A DNA stretch of 64,000 bases, taken from WS-2 sp036507005. Its GTDB lineage: Bacteria; Eisenbacteria; RBG-16-71-46. The notes under the pieces are model-generated. The model saw only the letters and a list, made by a program, of their open reading frames with translations. It was not told the origin of the DNA and searched no databases. Position 1 is the stretch's first letter; every line of letters begins with the position of its first letter. The position numbers and the translations under genes were made by a program. This document shows, piece by piece, positions 44,037 to 51,478 of this stretch. The stretch spans positions 69,567-133,566 of the forward strand of contig DASXQT010000072.1 of the NCBI GenBank assembly GCA_036507005.1. Reading direction: 5' to 3'.

Positions 44037-45463
44037 GCCCGCGGCTGCGAATCTACGTGGCGCTCGTGATGGTGGCCGCGGCCGTGCTGCTCGCCCTCTC
44101 GGTGCCGCGCGATCTCGCGGTCCGCTGGCCCCACTACCTGGCGTGGGTGCTGGTGTGCCTCCTGTGCGAGAGCCTGTGGGTCAACACGCTCTCGGGCGCG
44201 GGCACGCTCTCGATGGCCTCGACCGCGAACCTCGCGACCGCGATCCTGTGGGGCCCGGGGCCGGCGATGTGGATCACGGCCACGAGCAGCCTGATCGCGG
44301 AGCTGCTGGTGCAGCGCAAGCCCTGGGTGCGGGCCGGCTTCAACGCGGCGCAGATCACGATCACGCTGTGGGTGGCCTGCGCCCTGTTCGCTTCGCTCGG
44401 CGGCCCGGCCGGCGGGCTCGAGTCGCTCGGCGCGCCCGCCCACCCGGCGCGCGCGGCGCTCGCGCTCGCGCTCCCGCTGGTCACCCTGTTCGCGGGCTAC
44501 CTGCTGGTCAACCGGGCGCTGGTGGCGGTGGCGGTCGCCTGGTCCACCGACCGCCGCTGGCTCACGACGCTGCGCCAGGACTACTTCTACGCCGAGCGCC
44601 TGCTCGACGACGCGGCCGCCTTCCTCATGAGCCCGCTGATGGTGATCTCGTTCCTGGCCGTGGACTACGTGGGGCTCGTGCTCTTCTACGCCCCGCTCCG
44701 CATGATTCGCGAGTCCACCCGCCGCCAGGCCGAGATCCGCCGCGCCCAGCAGCAGCTCATCCACAGCGAGCGCATGGCGGCCAAGGGCGAGATGGCGGCC
44801 GAGATCGCGCACGAGGTGCGCAACCTGCTGGCCACGATCAGCGCGCGCGCCCAGATGCTGGTGCGCGACGCCGAGCGCAGCTTCTTCGACCACGTCCCGC
44901 ACCACGCCGAGATCGTGCTCGAGCAGGCCGGGCACATGGAGGCGCTGGCGCGCGGCCTGGTGGACTTCACGCGCGCCGAGCTCTCGATCGAGAGCGTGGA
45001 CCTGAACCGCCTGGTCGAGCGCACGGTCGAGTTGGTGCGCACCCAGAGCCGCTTCGAGGGCGTGGAGTGGGAGATGAGCCTGGCGGAGCCCGTCCCCGAG
45101 CTGATGGGCGATCCCGGCCAGCTCCAGCAGGTGATGATCAACCTGTTCCTGAACGCGGCCGACGCGCTCCACGAGCGCGCGAACGGGCGCAGGGTGATCC
45201 GGGTGACCAGCGCCTGGGACGAGAGCGCCCGGCAGGTGAGTCTCTCGGTCGCCGACACCGGGCCCGGCATCCCGGCCGGCGACCTGGGCCGGATCTTCGA
45301 GCCGAGATTCACCACCAAGCGCAGCGGGCACGGCTTCGGGCTCTCGACCTCGTACCGCATCATCACGAACCACGGCGGGCGCATCGTGGCCGAGAGCCCG
45401 CCGGGGGAGGGGGCGACGTTCACGCTCACGCTGCCGCAGGGCCGACCCGGGGGCCGGAGCTGA
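44033..45463 (+). CDS. Membrane sensor histidine kinase
   Basis: A 476-aa protein with six or seven N-terminal helices, which may act as a sensor of a membrane signal. A cytoplasmic linker leads into the phosphoacceptor helix IAHEVRNLLATISARAQML with His260 and then the HATPase domain: N-box QVMINLFLNAADAL, G1 VADTGPGIPAGDLGRIFEP, G2 GHGFGLSTSY. It is an orphan: no response regulator gene is adjacent. ATG 44033 overlaps the preceding stop (ATGA). The ligand is unknown. Confidence 0.9.
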   Translation: MSPRLRIYVALVMVAAAVLLALSVPRDLAVRWPHYLAWVLVCLLCESLWVNTLSGAGTLSMASTANLATAILWGPGPAMWITATSSLIAELLVQRKPWVRAGFNAAQITITLWVACALFASLGGPAGGLESLGAPAHPARAALALALPLVTLFAGYLLVNRALVAVAVAWSTDRRWLTTLRQDYFYAERLLDDAAAFLMSPLMVISFLAVDYVGLVLFYAPLRMIRESTRRQAEIRRAQQQLIHSERMAAKGEMAAEIAHEVRNLLATISARAQMLVRDAERSFFDHVPHHAEIVLEQAGHMEALARGLVDFTRAELSIESVDLNRLVERTVELVRTQSRFEGVEWEMSLAEPVPELMGDPGQLQQVMINLFLNAADALHERANGRRVIRVTSAWDESARQVSLSVADTGPGIPAGDLGRIFEPRFTTKRSGHGFGLSTSYRIITNHGGRIVAESPPGEGATFTLTLPQGRPGGRS

Positions 45464-45483
45464 CGCGCCGGGAGCCGGAGGGC

Positions 45484-46413
45484 GTGGCGACGGCCGGACG
45501 CCGCGCCGTGGTCGCGCGGGTGGACTTCGGCTCCGCGCTGCTTGCGGCCGCGGGCGGCGTCATGGTCGAGGCCACGGTGCGCGGCCGGCTCATGGGCCCG
45601 CGCAAGGCGCTGGGGAACGCCCTGGTGGTGGGGGACGTGGCGCACTGGGTCGAGGACCACGGGCGGGCGGTGGTGAGCGGCGTGGAGCCGCGGCGAAACG
45701 CCTTCAGCCGGCGCGGCGCCGGCGAGCGCGTCGAGGAGCAGGTGGTGGCGGCGAACCTGGATCAGGTGGTGGTGGTGGCGTCGGTCACGGACCCGCCGTT
45801 CCGCGCGGGCCTGGTGGACCGCATGCTGTGCCAGGCCGAGCACGCGGGCATCCCGGCGCGCCTGGCGCTCAACAAGTGCGACCTCGTGCCGGAGCGCGAG
45901 TCGCAGGGCCTGCTCGTGGACTACGAGCGCGCCGGCTACGCGGCGCACGCGCTCAGCGCCCGCACCGGCCAGGGCGTGGAGGCGCTGCGTGACGGGTGCC
46001 GCGGGCGGCGCAGCCTGTTCGCCGGGCACTCGGGCGTGGGCAAGAGCACGCTCCTGAACGCGCTCGCGCCCGGCATCGAGCTCGCCGAGGGCCGCGTGAA
46101 CCCCGTGACCGGCAAGGGACGGCACACCACGTCCGCCGCCTGGCTGCTCGCGCCCGAGCCCGACCTCGAGCTGATCGACACCCCCGGCATCCGCGCCTTC
46201 GGGCTGTGGGGGATCGGGCCGCGCGACCTGGACCAGGCTTACCCGGAGTTCCGCCCCTTCCTCGGCGGGTGCCGGTTCAACGACTGCCGGCACCAGTCGG
46301 AGCCGGGCTGCGCGGTGCGCGCGGCCGTGGAGGAGGGGCAGGTGTCGGCGCGCCGCTGGGAGTCGTACCGCAAGCTCAGGTCCGAGCTGGAGCGCGAGGC
46401 GGCGCGGCTGTGA
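45484..46413 (+). CDS. rsgA: Ribosome small-subunit GTPase RsgA
   Basis: A 309-aa circularly permuted GTPase that checks 30S maturation. The order is OB-fold N-domain, G4 NKCDL, G1 GHSGVGKST, then G3 LIDTPGIRAFG, as in YjeQ/RsgA, then the C-terminal zinc knuckle CRFNDCRHQSEPGC (Cys, Cys, His, Cys). GTG 45484 is chosen as the first in-frame start; others nearby are possible. Its stop overlaps the thrC start. Operon rsgA-thrC-nfeD-SPFH is tightly overlapped. Confidence 0.95.
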   Translation: MATAGRRAVVARVDFGSALLAAAGGVMVEATVRGRLMGPRKALGNALVVGDVAHWVEDHGRAVVSGVEPRRNAFSRRGAGERVEEQVVAANLDQVVVVASVTDPPFRAGLVDRMLCQAEHAGIPARLALNKCDLVPERESQGLLVDYERAGYAAHALSARTGQGVEALRDGCRGRRSLFAGHSGVGKSTLLNALAPGIELAEGRVNPVTGKGRHTTSAAWLLAPEPDLELIDTPGIRAFGLWGIGPRDLDQAYPEFRPFLGGCRFNDCRHQSEPGCAVRAAVEEGQVSARRWESYRKLRSELEREAARL

Positions 46414-47654
46414 GCGAGCGCTCGCCGTTCAATCCGAATCTCCTGGCGCTCGAGTGCCCGGCGTGCGGCGCCTCGTGCGACCTCGCTTTTCCGCGCGGCG
46501 TGTGCCCGGCCTGCGGGCAGCCGCTGGTGGCGCGCTACGACCTCGCGCGCATCGGCCGCGACCTCGCGCGCCAGGACCTGGGCCGCGACGGCACCGGCCT
46601 GTGGCGCTACCGCGCGGTGCTGCCGTTCGCGCCCGGCTTCGAGGGCGTGAGGCTCGGCGAGGGCGGGACGCCGCTGCTTCCCCTCCCGCGCCTCGCGCGC
46701 GAGGTCGGGGTTGCGGAGCTGTGGCTCAAGGAGGAGTCTCCGAACCCCACGCACTCCTTCAAGGCCCGCGGCTTGGCGCTGGCCGTGAGCGGCGCGCGGG
46801 CGTGGGGGATCGAGGCCATCGCGCTGCCCTCGGCGGGCAACGCCGGCAGCGCCGCCGCGGCCTACGCCGCGGCCGCCGGGATGCGCTGCCGCATCACCGT
46901 GCCGCGCGACACGCCGCGGGCGTTCGTGATCGAGCAGCGTGCACTGGGCGCGGAGGTGAAGCTCGTGCCCGGGACCATCTCCGAGGCGGGCAAGACGCTG
47001 GTCTCGTGGGCGCCGGCGCCGCGGTGGTGGAACGTCGCGACCTTCAAGGAGCCGTTCCGCCTCGAGGGCAAGAAGACCCTGGGCTACGAGATCGCGGAGC
47101 AGCTCGGGTGGCGCCTGCCGGAAGCGATCTTCTATCCTACGGGTGGCGGGACCGGCCTGGTCGGCATGGCGCGCGCATTCGCCGAGATGAAGGCGCTGGG
47201 CTGGGTGCACGATCCCCTGCCGCGGCTCATCGCGGTACAATCCAGCGGCTGTGCGCCGGTGGTGCGCGCGTTCGAGCGCGGCGACGAGCGCGCAACGCCG
47301 TGGGCGGACGCCGCGACCCTGGCGAGCGGGCTGCGCGTTCCCGCGCCGTTCGCGGACCGTTTGATCCTGCGCTCGATCCGCGAGAGCGGGGGCACGGCGG
47401 TGGCGGTGAGCGAGGAGGACATGCTGCTTTCGATGGCGGACCTGACGCGCGAGGCGGGCTGCTTCGCCTGCCCCGAGGGCGGGGCCACGCTCGCGGCGCT
47501 GCGGAAGCTGCGCGCCGAGGGCGGGGTCCGGGGGTCGGAGCGGGTGGTGATCTACAACACCGGGAGCGGGCTCAAGTACCTGGAGGCGTGGCGCGCATCC
47601 TTCGCCGCCGCCCGCACGCGCGGGCGCGAGCGGGCTCGGGGGGCGGCGCGATGA
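46410..47654 (+). CDS. thrC: Threonine synthase
   Basis: A 414-aa PLP enzyme that converts O-phosphohomoserine to threonine. A zinc-ribbon-like N-terminus has two Cys pairs (CPACG at 16-20 and CPACG at 32-36). The PLP-binding lysine is Lys118 in NPTHSFKARG. PSAGNAGSAAAAYAAAAG, PTGGGTGLVGMARA and the cofactor-site TGSGLKYLEA follow. The start is GTG 46410, overlapping the rsgA stop. N-terminal zinc ribbons occur in some threonine synthases. No other threonine gene is nearby. Confidence 0.93.
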   Translation: MSERSPFNPNLLALECPACGASCDLAFPRGVCPACGQPLVARYDLARIGRDLARQDLGRDGTGLWRYRAVLPFAPGFEGVRLGEGGTPLLPLPRLAREVGVAELWLKEESPNPTHSFKARGLALAVSGARAWGIEAIALPSAGNAGSAAAAYAAAAGMRCRITVPRDTPRAFVIEQRALGAEVKLVPGTISEAGKTLVSWAPAPRWWNVATFKEPFRLEGKKTLGYEIAEQLGWRLPEAIFYPTGGGTGLVGMARAFAEMKALGWVHDPLPRLIAVQSSGCAPVVRAFERGDERATPWADAATLASGLRVPAPFADRLILRSIRESGGTAVAVSEEDMLLSMADLTREAGCFACPEGGATLAALRKLRAEGGVRGSERVVIYNTGSGLKYLEAWRASFAAARTRGRERARGAAR

Positions 47655-49039
47655 GCGCGGCGGGGCGGATCGCGCGCGGCGCGCGGCTCGGGCGCGGCGT
47701 CGGGCTCGGGCTCGCGCGGGCGCGGCTCGCGCACGGCGCGGGCCTCGCGCTGCTCGCGCTGGCGCTGGCCGCGGCGGGCGGGGCTTCGGCCGCGCGCCGC
47801 GCGGCGCCGCACGGGGAGGGGCGCGTGCTCGTCATGCGGCTCGAAGGCCCGGTCTCCCCGGTCACCGCGCAGGCTCTGGTCGCGGGGATCGACCGCGCCG
47901 AGCGCGAGGGCTACCGCGCGCTCGTGGTCGAGATCGACACCCCGGGCGGGCTCGAGAGCAGCATGCGCGACATGGTGAAGCGCATGCTGGCCTCGAAGGT
48001 CCCGATCCTGACCTGGGTGACGCCGGGGGGCGCGCGGGCGGCGTCGGCCGGGGTGTTCGTGACCATGGCGGGCGACGTCGCGGCCATGTCGCCCGGCACC
48101 AACATCGGCGCCGCCACCCCGATCAACCTGCAGGGGCCGATGGACTCCACCCTGGCGCGTAAGGCGACCAACGACGCCGCGGCGTTCGCGCGCACGGTCG
48201 CGGCCCAGCGCGGGCGCAGCGTGGCGTGGGCGGAGCGCGCGGTGCGCGCCGCGGTGGCGGCGAGCGAGACCGAGGCGGTGGATCTCGGCGTGGTGGACTT
48301 CGTGGCGGCTACGCTGCCCGAGCTGCTGGCCAAAGCCGATGGCCACACCTGGAAGCGCGGGAGCGAGCGCAACGTGCTCCACGTGCGCGGGCTCCCCCAC
48401 GACCGGATCGAGCCGGGATTCCGCCAGCGCCTGCTCGCGATCCTCGCCGAGCCGAGCGTCGCCTACATCCTGCTCATGCTCGGCTTCTACGGCATCCTGT
48501 TCGAGCTCCAGAACCCGGGCGCGATCCTGCCGGGCGTGGTGGGGGGCATCTGCCTGATCCTGGCGTTCTTCGCGCTCTCGACGCTGCCGGTGAACTACGC
48601 GGGCGTGGCGCTCATCCTGCTTGCCATCGTGTTCTTCCTCGCCGAGATCAAGGTGGCGAGCCACGGCATGCTGGCCGCCGGCGGGGTGATCTCGATGCTG
48701 CTGGGCTCGATCATGCTGTTCCAGTCGGAGGGGCCGCGGCTGCCCTGGACCGTGATCATCGGGGCCACGCTCGGGACCGCCGCGTTCTTCCTGCTGGTGG
48801 TGGGGGCGGGGCTCAGGGCGCAGCGCATCCCGGTGCGCACCGGTCCCGCGGGGCTGCGCGGCAAGCGCGCGCTCACGGTGGAGCGGCTGGCGCCCGCGGG
48901 TATGGTGCGGGTCGGCGGCGAGCTGTGGCAGGCGAGCGCCGAGGAGGGTGTCGTCGAGGTGGGAAGCGAAGTGGAGGTCATGGGAGTCGACGGGCTCACC
49001 CTCAAGGTGCGCCGTTTGGCCAAGGAGGCACGCAGATGA
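47651..49039 (+). CDS. nfeD: NfeD-family membrane serine protease
   Basis: A 462-aa protein with a signal/first helix, a ClpP-like serine protease domain and a C-terminal NfeD OB-fold. The catalytic pair is likely Ser132 (ARAASAGVFVTMAG) and Lys171 (STLARKATNDA), spaced as in archaeal 1510-N. The membrane region comprises four helices (YILLMLGFYGILFELQNPGA to VVGAGL). The partner SPFH gene starts inside its stop codon. In archaeal homologues NfeD cleaves stomatin; the same relationship is expected here. Confidence 0.93.
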   Translation: MSAAGRIARGARLGRGVGLGLARARLAHGAGLALLALALAAAGGASAARRAAPHGEGRVLVMRLEGPVSPVTAQALVAGIDRAEREGYRALVVEIDTPGGLESSMRDMVKRMLASKVPILTWVTPGGARAASAGVFVTMAGDVAAMSPGTNIGAATPINLQGPMDSTLARKATNDAAAFARTVAAQRGRSVAWAERAVRAAVAASETEAVDLGVVDFVAATLPELLAKADGHTWKRGSERNVLHVRGLPHDRIEPGFRQRLLAILAEPSVAYILLMLGFYGILFELQNPGAILPGVVGGICLILAFFALSTLPVNYAGVALILLAIVFFLAEIKVASHGMLAAGGVISMLLGSIMLFQSEGPRLPWTVIIGATLGTAAFFLLVVGAGLRAQRIPVRTGPAGLRGKRALTVERLAPAGMVRVGGELWQASAEEGVVEVGSEVEVMGVDGLTLKVRRLAKEARR

Positions 49040-49806
49040 TCGGTCCGATTTCGGCCCTGGTCGGGTTCTTGGGGTTCCTGTTCATCATCATCCTCGCCAA
49101 CGCCATCCGCATCGTGCGCGAGTACGAGCGCCTGGTGGTGTTCCGCCTCGGGCGGCTCAAGGGCGAGCGCGGGCCCGGCCTCGTGCTGCTGCGGCCGGTC
49201 ATCGATCGCGCCATCAAGGTCGGGCTGCGCACCGTGACCATGGACGTCCCGCCCCAGGACATCATCACCAAGGACAACGTCTCGGTGAAGGTGAACGCCG
49301 TGATCTACTTCCGGGTCATGGACGCGGCGCAGGCGGTGGTGCAGGTCGAGAACTACCTCTACGCCACCTCGCAGATCGCGCAGACCACGCTGCGCTCGAT
49401 CCTCGGACAGCAGGAGCTGGACGAGCTCTTGAGCGAGCGCGAGAAGCTCAACCAGGCGCTGCAGCAGGTGATCGACCGCCAGACCGAGCCGTGGGGCATC
49501 AAGGTCACCACCGTCGAGGTCAAGAACGTGGACCTGCCGCAGGACATGCAGCGGGCGATCGCGCGCCAGGCCGAGGCCGAGCGCGAGCGCCGCGCCAAGG
49601 TGATCAACGCCGAGGGCGAGTACCAGGCCGCGGCGCGGCTGGCAGAGGCGGCGCACGTGATCTCGACCGAGCCCGCGGCCCTGCAGCTCCGCTACCTGCA
49701 GACGCTGGCCGAGATCGCGACCGAGAACAACTCCACCACCATCTTCCCGGTGCCCATCGACTTCCTCAAGGCGTTCATGACCACGATGGAGCGCAAGGCC
49801 GGATAG
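49036..49806 (+). CDS. SPFH/Band 7 stomatin-like protein
   Basis: A 256-aa inner-membrane stomatin of the paraslipin group. One N-terminal helix (SALVGFLGFLFIIILANAIR) is followed by the Band 7 domain (ERLVVFRLGRLKGERGPGL, VDVPPQDIITKDNVSVKVNA-like strands) and a helical tail (QAEAERERRAKVINAEGEYQ). It starts in the stop codon of nfeD (ATGA), the typical NfeD-stomatin gene pair. The role is likely membrane microdomain organisation. Confidence 0.95.
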   Translation: MIGPISALVGFLGFLFIIILANAIRIVREYERLVVFRLGRLKGERGPGLVLLRPVIDRAIKVGLRTVTMDVPPQDIITKDNVSVKVNAVIYFRVMDAAQAVVQVENYLYATSQIAQTTLRSILGQQELDELLSEREKLNQALQQVIDRQTEPWGIKVTTVEVKNVDLPQDMQRAIARQAEAERERRAKVINAEGEYQAAARLAEAAHVISTEPAALQLRYLQTLAEIATENNSTTIFPVPIDFLKAFMTTMERKAG

Positions 49807-49843
49807 CGCCGGCGCGCACCACGCGCGGCGGGAGCGGGCGCCG

Positions 49844-50773
49844 GTGAGGATCCTGGTCTCGGGGGCGACGGGCTTGGTGGGCTCGGCGCTCGTCTCTGCG
49901 CTGGAGCGATCGCACCCGGTGGTGCGCCTGACGCGCCGCCCGCCCCGCGGGCCGCTCGACCTCCGCTGGGACCCCGAGGCCGGCATTCTCGACCGCGGCG
50001 CGCTCGAAGGGCTCGACGCCGTCGTGCACCTGGCGGGCGAGAGCATCGGCGCCCGCCGCTGGAGCGCCGCCCACAAGCGCCGCGTCCGCGACAGCCGCGT
50101 GGGCGGCACCCGGCTGCTGTGCGAAGCGCTCGCGTCGGTCGCCCGCCCGCCGCGCGTGATGGTCTCGGCCTCGGGCGTCGGCTACTACGGCGACCGCGGC
50201 GACCAGGTCCTGGACGAGCAGAGCGGGCCGGGCGAGGGATTCCTCGCCCGCGTGGCCGTGGAGTGGGAGGGGGCGACCGAGGCCGCCGAGCTGCGCGGGA
50301 TCCGCGTGGTGCGCATGCGCAACGGCCTGGTGCTCGCCGCGCGCGGCGGGGCGCTGGCGCCGCTCCGGGCGCTGACCGCGCTCGGGCTCGGCGGGCGCCT
50401 GGGCAGCGGGCGCCAGTGGTGGAGCTGGATCGCACTCGACGATCTGACGGGGGCGATCGAGCACGCGATCGCCAGCGAGGCGCTCCGCGGGGCCGTCAAC
50501 GCCGTGGCGCCCGGAGCCGTGACCCAGCTCGAGTTCGCGCGCACGCTCGCGCGCGTGATGCGGCGCCCGGCGCTGGTCCCCACGCCCGCATTCGCGCTCC
50601 GGCTCGCCCTCGGGCGCGAGATGGCGGACGAGCTGCTGCTCGCGAGCCAGCGCGTCCAGCCGCGCCGCCTGCTCGCGACCGGCTACGCCTTCCGCTTCCC
50701 CGCGCTCGAGCCCGCGCTGCGCGCAGCGCTGGGGCGGGCCGGCCGAGGCGGCGAGCGCGCGCTTCGCGCTTGA
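49844..50773 (+). CDS. TIGR01777-family NAD(P)-dependent epimerase-like protein
   Basis: A 309-aa SDR of the YfcH/SulA group. The Rossmann loop is ILVSGATGLVGSALVSALE, the C-terminal domain has VVRMRNGLVLAARGGALAPL and a WWSWIALDDLTGAIEHAI motif characteristic of TIGR01777. A further DUF1731-like C-terminus contains RPALVPTPAFALRLALGREM. Substrate unknown. GTG 49844 is the likely start. It begins 37 nt after the SPFH stop. Confidence 0.9.
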   Translation: MRILVSGATGLVGSALVSALERSHPVVRLTRRPPRGPLDLRWDPEAGILDRGALEGLDAVVHLAGESIGARRWSAAHKRRVRDSRVGGTRLLCEALASVARPPRVMVSASGVGYYGDRGDQVLDEQSGPGEGFLARVAVEWEGATEAAELRGIRVVRMRNGLVLAARGGALAPLRALTALGLGGRLGSGRQWWSWIALDDLTGAIEHAIASEALRGAVNAVAPGAVTQLEFARTLARVMRRPALVPTPAFALRLALGREMADELLLASQRVQPRRLLATGYAFRFPALEPALRAALGRAGRGGERALRA

Positions 50774-50799
50774 CGCGCCGCGAGAGCGGCGCCTACTCT
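50770..50799 (+). promoter_or_regulatory. Candidate promoter of the lipoprotein/GH pair
   Basis: TTGACG (50770-50775), 18-bp spacer, TACTCT (50794-50799), then 7 nt to GTG 50807. The -35 overlaps the stop codon of the epimerase gene. Confidence 0.6.
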
Positions 50800-50806
50800 C
50801 GCGCTC

Positions 50807-51478
50807 GTGCGTTGGCCCTCCGCCATGCAGGCCGCCTCGATCCTGGCGGTCGCCGCGTTCCTCGCCGGCTGCTCGGCCAGCGTGCCGCCGCCTGGCCAGC
50901 CGGGCCCGTCCCACGCGCCGCCGGCCCGCAGCGGCCTCGACGTTCCGTCCGCGGTCGTGAGCGGCGCGGCCGATTCGGTCTCGCCCCGCCCGGGATCGCC
51001 GGGCGCGCTCTACCGCTTCCGCTTCCGCCAGATCGATCCCGCCTCCGACCGCTTCACCTTCCTGGACCGGGATCTCTCGTTCTACTTCCGTCCCACGCCC
51101 GCGGCGCTCTTCTTCCAGGTCGAGAACCGCCAGGGCCGTCCGGTGTGGATCGACTGGGAGCGCTCGTCGTTCGGCGATCCGCTCGGGAGCAGCGGCAAGA
51201 TCGCCCACGCCACCACGCGCTGGGGCGACCGCTTCCGGTCGCAGAGCCCGACCCAGATCGCGGGGCTCCAGCGCTACACCGACTACTTCTTCCCGGTCGA
51301 CTACCTGGTGGACCCGGGCAGCAGCGACGCGCAGCTCCACCGCCCGCTGCTGCCGGAGGACTCGAGCGCGCCGCAGTTCGAGGACCGCGAGTTCGGGGTG
51401 AGCCTCGTGTTCCTGATCGAGGACCAGCCGCGGGTCTACAACTTCCGCTTCCGGGTCGCGAGCGTCATTCCGAAGTGA
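50807..51478 (+). CDS. Predicted lipoprotein of unknown function
   Basis: A 223-aa protein. The signal peptide (SILAVAAFLAGC) ends in a perfect lipobox LAGC, Cys22. The mature part has a Pro-rich linker, then a beta-rich domain with YRFRFRQIDPASDRFTF, QVENRQGRPVWIDWER and YTDYFFPVDYLV. No recognised family. GTG 50807 is preferred because it lies 7 nt after the predicted -10; ATG 50825 would also give a signal peptide. The GH-like gene starts inside its stop (TGATG at 51476-51480), so the two probably act together at the cell surface. Confidence 0.7.
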   Translation: MRWPSAMQAASILAVAAFLAGCSASVPPPGQPGPSHAPPARSGLDVPSAVVSGAADSVSPRPGSPGALYRFRFRQIDPASDRFTFLDRDLSFYFRPTPAALFFQVENRQGRPVWIDWERSSFGDPLGSSGKIAHATTRWGDRFRSQSPTQIAGLQRYTDYFFPVDYLVDPGSSDAQLHRPLLPEDSSAPQFEDREFGVSLVFLIEDQPRVYNFRFRVASVIPK

